Assembly (NCBI RefSeq): GCF_046237015.1
Contig: NZ_JBJYIN010000001.1
Location: forward strand, 1-64,000
Reading direction: 5' to 3'
DNA length: 64,000 nt
Origin: JBJYIN01 sp046237015
GTDB lineage: Bacteria > Pseudomonadota > Gammaproteobacteria > Enterobacterales > Enterobacteriaceae
Shown piece after piece: positions 16,256-24,673 of this stretch. The notes under the pieces were generated by a model. It saw nothing but the letters and a program-made list of their open reading frames with translations, searched no databases and was not told the DNA's origin. Every line of letters begins with the position of its first letter. Position 1 is the stretch's first letter. The position numbers and the translations under genes are program-made.

Positions 16256-17251
16256 TTATCCAATAAATTTCCTATGCGAATTTTTGACGTTTGTCTGATT
16301 AACCATTGCGTAATGCATCGTCGTATCAATCTTTACATGACCAAGCAACCGCTGTACTTGCTCAATGGGCATGCCTTTGTCAATGGCGCGGGTAGCAAGG
16401 GTGCGCCGGAACTTGTGCGGGTGAACCTTGTGCATATCCGCCCGTTTGCCGATTTCCCGCAGCCGAGTCTCCACACCGCCGATAAGGAGCCGCTCGCGGG
16501 GCAGGGTTAACGACACGAATAGTGCAGGATTGTTATCTTTACGCGCATCAAGGTAGTTCAACAGGTGGATTTTGGTACGGGCGTCAAAGTAGACCACTCG
16601 CTCGTTGCCGCCCTTGCCGAAAACCACACATTCCCGCTCATGGAAACCAATATCCTCGCGGTTTAACTGTACCAGTTCGCCAACACGCATACCCGTTGAG
16701 GCAAGTAGATCGATCATAGCCAGATCGCGGATTTCCTCGCAGGCATCACGGAGCAGCTCCAGGCTCTCGTCAGAAAAGGTTTCTTTAATGATTTTCTCCG
16801 TTCTGATCTTGTGGATGCGCCGCACGGGGCTTTTAAGGATATAGTCTTCATCCTCTAACCAGCCGAAAAAACTACTAAAAATGCGGCGCATATTGTCAAC
16901 CGTCACTTTGCTGGAGTTTCGTGCTTTCTGGTAGTTCGCCAGATAGTTGCGAAGATCGTCTGTGACGATCTCACGGACTGGTTTTTTTACTGCTTTGAGC
17001 ATAGTGCTAACGGTAGCATCATAATATTTCAGCGATTTTTCCGAACAACCTTCGATACGTTTTGCAGAGATAAACACATTAAGCAGCCTATCATTTCCAA
17101 CGGTTTCCTGATCGTCGGGGATCCGACTTGCCGTGATGTCAACATTATGCATGTGGTATGTCAGCACCCGGCGTAGTCCGTCTAATTGTCGCTGTGTCAG
17201 TATCGCCGCCATATTTGCCTGAATTTCCGTTATTAGCTTGTCCTTCATCAT
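16256..17251 (-). CDS. Tyrosine recombinase of the hsdS locus
   Basis: A 331-residue XerC/D-like recombinase from MMKDKLITEIQANMAAIL; AGGTGAG lies just before the start. An 85-90 residue SAM-like N-terminal domain is followed by the catalytic domain: Arg in STGMRVGELVQL, His-x-x-Arg in HPHKFRRTLATRA, His in LLGHVKIDTT and the Tyr nucleophile in MHYAMVNQ. The frame extends upstream to 17461, but that part is the antisense of hsdS cassette c2. The gene lies wholly between repeats B and C and is coupled to hsdS (7-base gap). Recombinases in this position invert hsdS segments in other bacteria, such as pneumococcal SpnIII and Bacteroides loci. Confidence 0.9.
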   Translation of the reverse strand: MMKDKLITEIQANMAAILTQRQLDGLRRVLTYHMHNVDITASRIPDDQETVGNDRLLNVFISAKRIEGCSEKSLKYYDATVSTMLKAVKKPVREIVTDDLRNYLANYQKARNSSKVTVDNMRRIFSSFFGWLEDEDYILKSPVRRIHKIRTEKIIKETFSDESLELLRDACEEIRDLAMIDLLASTGMRVGELVQLNREDIGFHERECVVFGKGGNERVVYFDARTKIHLLNYLDARKDNNPALFVSLTLPRERLLIGGVETRLREIGKRADMHKVHPHKFRRTLATRAIDKGMPIEQVQRLLGHVKIDTTMHYAMVNQTNVKNSHRKFIG

Positions 17252-17299
17252 CTCACCTACCGCTGGATCAAAACATGAGTCTATGCGAGACAGTAGGAT

Positions 17300-17329
17300 C
17301 GATAAATCATCATTTAGAGCAGATGGCGC
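17300..17329 (-). repeat. hsdS recombination repeat C
   Basis: An inverted 30-base copy of repeat B at the beginning of the silent cassette c2. It encodes INHHLEQMAQ on the plus strand. It lies 49 bases before the recombinase start. Confidence 0.85.
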
Positions 17330-17964
17330 AGATTGCTTTCGAGCGATTTCTGATAGAAGAATGTGCCGATGAACCAACAGGGATCCTTTCAGATATTGCT
17401 GAAATAAACCCGCTCCGTTCCTTGAAACGAGGGCAAGATGCCGTATATATAGAAATGGCAAACTTACCTATTCGAAGTTCTTTCCCGACTGACTGGACTA
17501 TGCGTCCGTTTTCAGGGGGGATGAAGTTTGCAAACGGCGACACTATCATGGCTCGCATAACACCATGCCTTGAAAACGGAAAAACCGCGTATATAAATTT
17601 TCTTGAGAAAGGCACTGTGGCTTTTGGTTCAACCGAGTACATCGTCATCACCTCCAAACCCGGATACTGCAACGAAATGTTCTACTATCTGGCTCGTCAC
17701 CCAGACTTCGTCAATTATGCTATTCGTAACATGAACGGAAGTAGCGGCAGACAGCGCGTATCGGGCAATACCATCGGACGATACGTATTACACATTCCAA
17801 ACGCTGAGAGTGTCCGAAAATTCTCCGAGATAGCTGCCCCGATTATGGAGAACATACGGCAAAATGCGCTTGAAAGCCGGAGTCTCGCTATTTTGCGAGA
17901 TTCCTTACTTCCCCGACTGATGTCCGGAGAACTCCCCGTTGCCAACCTCAGCAACGCTAAATGA
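17302..17964 (+). pseudogene. hsdS: Silent hsdS 3' cassette (c2), inverted
   Basis: An open frame on the strand opposite to the rest of the operon. It encodes INHHLEQMAQIAFERFL, a full second target-recognition domain (GILSDIAEINPLRSLKRGQD onward) and the conserved end LLPRLMSGELPVANLSNAK. It has no start codon of its own worth naming, so it is a stored cassette rather than a gene. It is bounded by repeats C and D in inverted orientation. Turning it around would fuse it in frame to the 5' half at 18452 and give a 380-residue HsdS. Confidence 0.88.
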
Positions 17965-18452
17965 TGATTTATCGCTCTATTTATGGCAATCCGGCCATCA
18001 AGAGCCGACAGTGTATCAGCAATCCCAATCTGAATATCAAGTGGCAAATCGGGGACTTCGTACTCCATTATTGCCCTTTTATCACCTCGAGGCATTTTCG
18101 TACCTTTGGCTGTGCTCATAGAGTAGTCAAAGAAGCTATCGTCCGATAACACGTAATAAAGAAAGCCCGGATAAACATTTTCTTTTGCCCGTAACACCAG
18201 CACATCGTTTGAGCAGCCACCTTCGTGATCGGCAAACCATATCTTGCGGAAATATGGACGGATATTTGATACCAATACATCCTTAGTTCGATAGGCTTGA
18301 GTTTGTGAAATACGCGGCAACCCTGTCGAGCAAGTTATTCCTTCCTTGTTAGGGAGCATATTCTCGGTGGATATATAGGTGTCTAAATTCAAATCGGCAA
18401 CGGCAACCCTTCCGTCAGCAAAAACGCAAAGATCAGATAGCTTAGATCTCAT
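17715..18452 (-). pseudogene. hsdS: hsdS 5' half (N1) fused to antisense of cassette c2
   Basis: Starts with an ATG at 18452 overlapping the hsdM stop by 11 bases. Residues 1-165 are a genuine HsdS N-terminal half: a target-recognition domain (MRSKLSDLCVFADGRVAVAD onward) and the spacer IQIGIADTLSALDGRIAINR, ending AINHHL at 17958. Beyond that point the frame runs through cassette c2 backwards and encodes about 80 meaningless residues. In this configuration the hsdM-linked hsdS is therefore broken. The 165-codon half joins both cassettes in frame, so inversion can repair it. Confidence 0.88.
17957..17976 (+). repeat. hsdS recombination repeat D
   Basis: The core TAAATGATGATTTATCGCT at the end of cassette c2 and at the break point in the N1 half. 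It is inverted relative to C (18-base match) and to A (18-base match), and direct relative to B (20-base match). Confidence 0.85.
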
Positions 18453-19950
18453 ACCCAAGTCCCCCGAGTCTCTTGCGAATCTCATCTTCCAGTTCATGGG
18501 AACGCTTGAACAGCACGCTAAGTTCTCCCGTCAATCGCGACATTTTATCCTCAAAAGGTTCGCCGTCATCTTCCTTAGCCTCAATGCCGACATAGCGGCC
18601 CGGCGTGAGAATAAAGTCCTGTTTGGCGATGTCCTCTGTCGTGACCGCCGCGCAGAAACCTTTCACATCTTTCAACGTATTGTTGTCGAACGCCTCAAAG
18701 GTAGCGGCAATTTTGGCGATATCCTCGGCGGTCATCTCACGCAAACGACGGTTGACCATCGTTCCCATATTGCGAGCATCGATAAACAGCGTTTTGCCTT
18801 TTTGCTTTTTGTTCCGGCTGATAAACCATAAAGATACGGGGATCTGGGTGGTGTAGAACAATTGCGTGGGCATCGCGATAATGCCTTCCACCAGGTCGTT
18901 CTCTACGATTTTTCGTCGGATATTACCCTCGCCGCTGCTCTGGGAAGATAGTGAACCGTTGGCAAGCACCATACCAATTTTGCCATTTGGGGCGAGGTGA
19001 TGAATCATGTGTTGTAACCAAGCGAAGTTGGCGTTCCCATTCGGTGGTAAACCGTATTGCCAGCGTGGATCGTCGTTTAAGCTGCCATCGTTCCAATCCG
19101 ACAGGTTGAATGGCGGATTAGCAAGAATAAAGTCGGCCTTCAGTGTTTTGTGCAAATCATTGCGAAACGTATCGTCATTGTGAGTACCGATGTTAGCTTC
19201 GATACCGCGAATAGCCAGGTTCATCAACGCCATTTTACGTGTAGTCGGGTTAGCATCCTGCCCGTAAACCGAAAGGTTACCGATGTTGCCACTGTGGTTT
19301 TTTACGAAGTCGGCAGACTGGACAAACATACCGCCTGAACCGCAACAGGGGTCGTACACGCGACCTTTAAACGGTTGTAAAACTTCAACGAGCGTTCGCA
19401 CGACACAGGAGGGCGTGAAGAATTCTCCAGCACGCTTACCCTCTTGCTCAGCAAATTTGGCGAGACAATATTCGTAGGTACGTCCCAAAATATCTTTGTC
19501 TGTTCCATGTTCAATCATCTGAATATTGGTAAACAGATCGACAACGTTGCCAAGTCGGCGTTTGTCTAGCTCGGCGCGAGCGTAATTTTTAGGCAGAATA
19601 TCTTTCAGCCGTTTGTTTTCTTTTTCGATTTCCCGCATCGCGTTATCAATAACAATACCGATAGTCTCTTTGCGCGATGCTTCAGCGATAGCACTCCACC
19701 TGGCCTGCTGCGGTACGAAAAATACATTTGCTTCGGCGTAGGCATCTTTATCCTCCACATCGTCGTCATCAGCCAGAAGCGCCTGATATCGCTCATCAAA
19801 CTTGTCCGAAATGTATTTGAGGAAGATAAGTCCTAATACGACATGTTTATATTCCGCCGCGTCCATATTGCCGCGCAGGATGTCCGCCGCCGCCCAAATT
19901 TGCTGTTCGAACCCGATTGACGCGGTGTTGTTTCCGTTCGTTATGGCCAT
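18442..19950 (-). CDS. hsdM: Type I methylase subunit
   Basis: A 502-residue N6-adenine methylase. The N-terminal HsdM helical domain (GFEQQIWAAADILRGNMDAA) is followed by GEFFTP (175-180), S-adenosylmethionine motif I DPCCGSGG (200-207) and catalytic NPPF (278-281). It partners two HsdM with one HsdS. It is the first gene of the locus and its stop overlaps the start of the N1 hsdS half. Intact. Because the adjacent hsdS is currently broken, its specificity must come from the hsdS copy 2 kb downstream. Confidence 0.96.
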   Translation of the reverse strand: MAITNGNNTASIGFEQQIWAAADILRGNMDAAEYKHVVLGLIFLKYISDKFDERYQALLADDDDVEDKDAYAEANVFFVPQQARWSAIAEASRKETIGIVIDNAMREIEKENKRLKDILPKNYARAELDKRRLGNVVDLFTNIQMIEHGTDKDILGRTYEYCLAKFAEQEGKRAGEFFTPSCVVRTLVEVLQPFKGRVYDPCCGSGGMFVQSADFVKNHSGNIGNLSVYGQDANPTTRKMALMNLAIRGIEANIGTHNDDTFRNDLHKTLKADFILANPPFNLSDWNDGSLNDDPRWQYGLPPNGNANFAWLQHMIHHLAPNGKIGMVLANGSLSSQSSGEGNIRRKIVENDLVEGIIAMPTQLFYTTQIPVSLWFISRNKKQKGKTLFIDARNMGTMVNRRLREMTAEDIAKIAATFEAFDNNTLKDVKGFCAAVTTEDIAKQDFILTPGRYVGIEAKEDDGEPFEDKMSRLTGELSVLFKRSHELEDEIRKRLGGLGYEI

Positions 19951-20307
19951 GTATTTGCCTCATTATTGTTCTGAAAATCTTCAGGCTTGCACAATGTTGA
20001 AAACCGTAAGAAATTATCTGAAAATTTTAAATTGAATGATATGGTTAATAATCGCTGAGTTTCAGCAACTACTGACGTTACAGTGTTAATCAATGGGGTA
20101 ATTCGATTCGGTGAAATGGAAAGCCGTCACTCCAATATCAATTGGATCCCATCGGGGATTAATTTTACAACAACATAAACAACATGTTGTTATTGATTTC
20201 ATTAAAAATGTCCTCCATGAAAAACGATCGCCACTGTCATGATAGGAAAATAAGCAAACTGTAACTCTTTCCTGACAGAACTACAGCCTGCCCACTTACT
20301 ACATATA
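19951..20307. other. Intergenic region upstream of hsdM
   Basis: AT-rich DNA between hsdM (reading left) and the end of the island integrase (also reading left). It must carry the hsdM promoter. It contains a perfect 14-base palindrome AACAACATGTTGTT at 20178-20191 and a small hairpin GCTGA/TCAGC near 20055. No coding frame is convincing. Confidence 0.5.
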
Positions 20308-21567
20308 TTAATCCACAGTCAACTTCCCAAAATCAAACGGACTAACCCCCTTCTCCCGGTTCGCATCGAGAAAATTCGCCCACCACTGCAACATCAACCG
20401 ACGCTCATCCAAATGTTCCGCCTTATGAATGTACGCAGCACGAACACCGTTACGTTCCTGGTGGCTCATCTGTCGCTCTACCGCATCCCTCGACCATAAC
20501 CCCGATTCAATTAACGAACTACAAGCCATGGTGCGAAAACCATGACCACACACTTCCGTTTTAGTGTCATAGCCCATGGTTTGCAGTGCTTTATTTACTG
20601 TGCCTTCACTAACGGGTTTTCGTGACGAATGGTCGCCAATGAAAACCAGTTCACAATGCCCACTCACCTCTCTGATCTTTTTAAGGATCTCAAGTGCCTG
20701 ACGGCTCAGCGGAACAAGATGTGGTGTGTGCATTTTTGAACCGCGTTCGGAGAATTTCACTCCAGGAATCGGTTCACGTTCTGGAGGGATCGTCCACAAA
20801 GCGCGTTCAAAGTCGATTTCCGGCCAGCGGGCAAAACGGAGTTCACTGGATCGGATAAAAATTAGCAGGGAGAGATTAATAACCCATTTGGTGAATTCAC
20901 GACCTTTGTAACTGTCAATCCGGCCAAGAAGTTCAGGCAAGCGTTCAAGTGCTAATGCCGGGCGGTGTTCAACTTTACCAGGCATTATCGCCCCTGCCAT
21001 ATCCTGCGCCGGATTATAGTCAATCAAGCCGTTTTGTACGGCATAGGTCATAATGGCAGTCACGCGTTGTTTTAGGCGTTTAGCCACTTCTAAGCGCCCA
21101 GAGCGTTCGACACTTTTAATCGGTGTCAGCAAATCGCGTGTTTTCAGATCTGAGATGTGTTTGCTACCAATAGCGGGGAAAATATTGTCGCTCAGGCTTT
21201 TCAGGATACGCTCGCCATGGGATTCAGACCATTTCTTGTTGTCGGCGTGCCAGGCGCGGGCTACAACTTCGAAAGTTTGCGCATCATCCTGTTGTTGAGT
21301 TTTGACTGCTTTTTTATGCTCGTTAGGATCAACGCCAGCAGCAATAAGTTTTCGCGCCTCATCGCGTTTCTGACGCGCTTCAGAAAGGGAAACTTCGGGG
21401 TAGACACCTAGCGCCAACGTCTTTTCTTTGCCATCCGAACGATAGCGTAAGCGCCAATATTTAGACCCATTGGTATGGACCAAAAGAAACATACCGTTTC
21501 CATCGGTAAGTTTATAAGGCTTCTCTTCCGGTTTTGCTGAACGTACCTTGATATCCGTCAGTGCCAT
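20308..21567 (-). CDS. intP4: P4-type island integrase
   Basis: A 419-residue tyrosine recombinase of the P4/CP4 class. The N-terminal DUF4102 arm-binding domain (ALTDIKVRSAKPEEKPYKLT) is followed by the catalytic domain, with Arg in IRSSELRFARW, His-x-x-Arg in HGFRTMACS and the Tyr in RAAYIHKAEHLDERR. It lies about 200 bases from the tRNA-Leu-derived att site, reading away from it, as P4-type integrases do. It is intact and probably mediates island integration and excision with AlpA. Confidence 0.95.
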   Translation of the reverse strand: MALTDIKVRSAKPEEKPYKLTDGNGMFLLVHTNGSKYWRLRYRSDGKEKTLALGVYPEVSLSEARQKRDEARKLIAAGVDPNEHKKAVKTQQQDDAQTFEVVARAWHADNKKWSESHGERILKSLSDNIFPAIGSKHISDLKTRDLLTPIKSVERSGRLEVAKRLKQRVTAIMTYAVQNGLIDYNPAQDMAGAIMPGKVEHRPALALERLPELLGRIDSYKGREFTKWVINLSLLIFIRSSELRFARWPEIDFERALWTIPPEREPIPGVKFSERGSKMHTPHLVPLSRQALEILKKIREVSGHCELVFIGDHSSRKPVSEGTVNKALQTMGYDTKTEVCGHGFRTMACSSLIESGLWSRDAVERQMSHQERNGVRAAYIHKAEHLDERRLMLQWWANFLDANREKGVSPFDFGKLTVD

Positions 21568-21944
21568 AATGCTTTTCCTTCAATAAATGCGTTATTGAGG
21601 GTACAAGGATTTACCATACTGAAGTATACCCGCAATTGTACCCGCACAAGCAAGTTGATGTCAGTTGAATTGTGTTGACGTTGGGAGAGTATGGAATGAA
21701 GGAAAAGCTAGTAAAACCGTGGGTTTTAGGCAAAAAAATAGACGTCGGTTGACGTCTATTGATTTATCAATGGTGCCCGGGGCGGGACTTGAACCCGCAC
21801 AGCGCGTACGCCGAGGGATTTTAAAAACCTGTAAGGGAGTAATGAAAACAATAAGTTACTGTTACTCATGTGATTCCCGTTTCTGGTTAGTGCTGTTTAT
21901 TTTCCTTAGTTACCATTCTGCCGCCACTTTGACAGTGGCGTTTT
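21568..21944. other. Junction between the island and the prophage
   Basis: No real gene. It contains the right att region of the island (from about 21647), a terminator-like GACGTC hairpin at about 21736-21760 and the prophage left att core at 21766-21825. The open frame through the att core is translated tRNA sequence, a common annotation artefact. Confidence 0.7.
21766..21825. repeat. attL of the P2-like prophage (60-base core)
   Basis: Sixty bases identical to 59222-59281, starting four bases beyond the CCA end of tRNA-Leu and running into the anticodon arm. It is a partial tRNA copy and cannot fold into a full tRNA. With the copy at 59222 it defines a 37.5 kb prophage with the integrase near this end. 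Confidence 0.92.
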
Positions 21945-22658
21945 TCATTCCTTAACGAGTCGAGGAATGGTTAGGTATAGTTTTTCAAGTAGCGCATTTT
22001 TATTCACTGCGTAGTGCATTGCTCTGTGGCAGTTCGGGCAAAGTGCAGCGGCATTTTCAACAGTATCCGAACCGCCGTTTGCCAGGTACTTAAGGTGATG
22101 TACCTCAAGGAAGGGTAATCCATCAGCTTGCATAAAAGGGGCTGGGTTACGGCAACATTCGCACACGCCTTTCGCTTCCTGGAGGACGTAGGCTTTCACT
22201 TCCGGATCGCGTACCACTGAAGTTGCTTGTGTTGTCTTCTTAGGTGGGTGGCTGTTGCCTGAAGGCTTATCCTTAACTCCTGTTTTGCGTAGTGCGCTAA
22301 CCTGGGCTTCAAACTGTTTTTCAGTCAGTTCCCCAATCGGATCAAGCTCATCAATAAACTGTTTAAGACGAGGGAATATTTTAGCGCCGACGTTAGTTGC
22401 TGGCGTTAAACCTGGCAACCAGTCACGCCCCATTTCTTGATAAACAAATGAAATGTTTTGCATCCTAAATTCAAAGGATTTAGCGGTACGAGGAAAACGT
22501 GCGGCCAGTGAGTCGTAAAAGTTTTTCTTAGTGAACGTCTGCCCGGCCAGGTGAAACCGCTTCATTTCGACATAGGCTTCAACTGACGCCCTTAACTCTT
22601 CATCACTCCAACCTGTATTCTGCTGCTTTTCCATTTCACACCATTTCCAATCTGTCAT
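21945..22658 (-). CDS. HNH endonuclease
   Basis: A 229-237 residue protein with a C-terminal HNH nuclease: CECC zinc pair, LEVHHLKYLANGGSDTVENA and CPNCHRAMH. The N-terminal part (WSDEELRASVEAYVEMKRF) resembles the helical domain found in several HNH restriction-type proteins. The start is either 22658 or 22634; both overlap the int stop region, so it is translationally linked to int. It lies between int and attL, outside the conserved P2 gene set, and may be a defence moron. Confidence 0.82.
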   Translation of the reverse strand: MTDWKWCEMEKQQNTGWSDEELRASVEAYVEMKRFHLAGQTFTKKNFYDSLAARFPRTAKSFEFRMQNISFVYQEMGRDWLPGLTPATNVGAKIFPRLKQFIDELDPIGELTEKQFEAQVSALRKTGVKDKPSGNSHPPKKTTQATSVVRDPEVKAYVLQEAKGVCECCRNPAPFMQADGLPFLEVHHLKYLANGGSDTVENAAALCPNCHRAMHYAVNKNALLEKLYLTIPRLVKE

Positions 22659-23646
22659 ACGGATTCAACGTTACGGCCGCATCCAGGTAATCGGGGGCAA
22701 AGTGTGCATAACGCATCGTCATCTGGATCGAGGTGTGGCCGAGAATATCTTTTAGCACCAGGATATTACCACCATTCATCATAAAATGGCTGGCGAAGGT
22801 ATGCCGTAGAACGTGCGTTAGTTGCCCTTCCGGTAAATCAATTTTGGCGCGTTTTAGCGCCTGGCGGAAAGCATCATAGCAAGGGCTGAACAATTGGCCA
22901 CGGCGGCGCGGTAATCGCTGATACAGTTCCGGAGAGATCGGCACTGTGCGGTTACGTTTCCCTTTGGTATTAATGTAGGTCACACGGTACGGCACAAGCT
23001 GTGATTGCTTTAGCTCCTGGGCTTCACTCCACCTGGCACCCGTTGCTAAACAAATCCGCACAACACTGCCGAGATCGGGATTACTGGAAGCATCACACTC
23101 GTTAAGGATGAGGCGAATATCATCGTGATACAAAAAGGCTAACTCGCTGTCACTTTCCTTATACTGGCGGATCCCATCCAGCGGGTTATCCCCTTGCCAC
23201 TCGCCCAGGCGTTTTAACTCATTAAAAACCGCGCTTAAGTATGAATGCTCACGGTTGATGGTCGATTCCTTCACTGGCTTATCGAAACGCCCAAACTTAC
23301 CGCTTAACCGCTGCTTACGGTATTCAGCAAAATCCGCTTTCGTAAACAGGCTAGCGATCGGATTACCCAAGTTGGTACAAAGCAGCTCTAATTTGCGTAA
23401 CCGCCCTTCCCCATCAGCCAGAGAACGGCCGTGCATATCGAACCAGCGTTGAACCAGCTCGGATAGGCTTTGCCCGGCATCTTCTGCCGCAGATGTATCA
23501 ATCGATATCCCCGCAAACTTGAGCTGGCGCTCGTAAGACAGCGCCTCGCCTTTACTGACGAACTGCTTACGCACACGTTTTCCGGCGCGCCCTTCTGGGT
23601 ATGTTTCACTCAACCACTTTCCGGTGGGTAACTTCCTTACGGCCAT
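22636..23646 (-). CDS. int: P2-type phage integrase
   Basis: A 336-residue tyrosine recombinase of the P2/186 class (MAVRKLPTGKWLSETYPEGR at the start). Catalytic residues are visible: Arg in CLATGARWSEAQEL, His-x-x-Arg in LTHVLRHTFASHF, His in DILGHTSIQMTM and the Tyr in RYAHFAPDY. It integrates at tRNA-Leu. A LexA box lies 37 bases upstream of the start, suggesting SOS control of the integrase. Confidence 0.95.
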   Translation of the reverse strand: MAVRKLPTGKWLSETYPEGRAGKRVRKQFVSKGEALSYERQLKFAGISIDTSAAEDAGQSLSELVQRWFDMHGRSLADGEGRLRKLELLCTNLGNPIASLFTKADFAEYRKQRLSGKFGRFDKPVKESTINREHSYLSAVFNELKRLGEWQGDNPLDGIRQYKESDSELAFLYHDDIRLILNECDASSNPDLGSVVRICLATGARWSEAQELKQSQLVPYRVTYINTKGKRNRTVPISPELYQRLPRRRGQLFSPCYDAFRQALKRAKIDLPEGQLTHVLRHTFASHFMMNGGNILVLKDILGHTSIQMTMRYAHFAPDYLDAAVTLNPYDRLEMV

Positions 23647-23682
23647 TGATCCTATCTCGTTATCAAAAATGGGATAGTTTTA

Positions 23683-23698
23683 CTGTATATAAATACAG
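23683..23698 (-). promoter_or_regulatory. LexA (SOS) box upstream of int
   Basis: CTGTATATAAATACAG matches the LexA consensus CTGT-N8-ACAG with the preferred AT-rich centre. It lies 37-52 bases upstream of the int ATG, overlapping the likely promoter. This would couple int expression to DNA damage. Confidence 0.75.
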
Positions 23699-23740
23699 TT
23701 ATCAATGTTTGTATTTGAAAGATATATATTCCAAGAATTC

Positions 23741-24628
23741 TTAGGCAGTGCACAACAAATCAATTGAATTAATTTTATGTATTCCTAATTCAGAGTGATC
23801 TATATGTAAATCTGCTGAAGGAATTAATAACTCCGTGCCTATTTTTTTATCAGCCGCACTATATTTCAATGAGAATGTATACTGAATCAATGACTCATAT
23901 AACTCTTTTATCTCTGGCGCATTATCATATGTTAATAACCATGGCGACTTTAACTTGATTATTTCATTGTATAAGATACGGTGATCTTCTTTCTCGTAAA
24001 AATTTGTATATAACGTAGAACCTTTAACAAAATAAGGAGGATCAATAAAAAATAAGTTATTTTTACTTTCTTCTTCATCTATTTTTTTCAAAAAATCAAC
24101 TGCATCTAAATTATGAATAGATATTTTATTTTTATATAATGATATTCTATTAATTTTATCTATTAGATTTTTTTTAGTAAATCTACAGTCTATTTTATAT
24201 TTACCAGACTGATGAAATCCGCCAATGACACCAGCTTTCAGTATTATTCCAGAACGGTTTGTTCTATTCATAAAAAATGTAGAGAACCCTAGTTCAAACG
24301 ATTCAGCTTGGTTTTTATTCTTTTGTATTTCCCTTTGCTTATACCATTCATCTAATGTTACTTCTGTATCTATTATTTTTTTTACAAATCGCTCTGTATC
24401 ATGAAGAATTGAATGCCAAAATGCCCAGATAGAACGGTCATAGTCGTTTAAGTTGAGCTTATGAACATACCCCTTAAATAATAAAGAGAGTGCTAATCCG
24501 CACCCTCCAGCATAAGGTTCCGAGTAACCACAGCGCTGTAAACCATTATCATAAATGATTTTATGAATCATTTTAATTATGGCTGTTTTTCCACCTGGAT
24601 ATCTTAACGGAGATGGAGTCTGTGACAT
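23741..24628 (-). CDS. Dam-type (D12) DNA adenine methyltransferase
   Basis: A 295-residue alpha-class N6-adenine methyltransferase: N-terminal YPGGK (10-14), S-adenosylmethionine motif EPYAGGCGLALS (37-48) and catalytic DPPY (196-199). All key residues are present. The DNA is clearly more AT-rich than the phage backbone, as in the next gene, and the two lie 45 bases apart on the same strand between int and cI. Its target is unknown; the class often methylates GATC. It could protect the phage or serve a two-gene defence module with the ParB-domain protein. Confidence 0.88.
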   Translation of the reverse strand: MSQTPSPLRYPGGKTAIIKMIHKIIYDNGLQRCGYSEPYAGGCGLALSLLFKGYVHKLNLNDYDRSIWAFWHSILHDTERFVKKIIDTEVTLDEWYKQREIQKNKNQAESFELGFSTFFMNRTNRSGIILKAGVIGGFHQSGKYKIDCRFTKKNLIDKINRISLYKNKISIHNLDAVDFLKKIDEEESKNNLFFIDPPYFVKGSTLYTNFYEKEDHRILYNEIIKLKSPWLLTYDNAPEIKELYESLIQYTFSLKYSAADKKIGTELLIPSADLHIDHSELGIHKINSIDLLCTA

Positions 24629-24673
24629 ATCTTCTTCCTAAAATCATACTAAAAAATCACATTATACACTAAT

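Noticed and set aside
17252..17461. N-terminal extension of the hsdS recombinase
   Set aside because: The frame is open, but these residues are the antisense of the silent hsdS cassette; a ribosome site supports the start at 17251.
21771..21825. Second tRNA-Leu gene at attL
   Set aside because: Only the 3' part is present; the 5' half, anticodon stem partner and acceptor strand are missing.
21771..21955. ORF containing GAGLEPAQRVRRG, and its copy at 59226
   Set aside because: It is a translation of tRNA-Leu sequence, a known annotation artefact.
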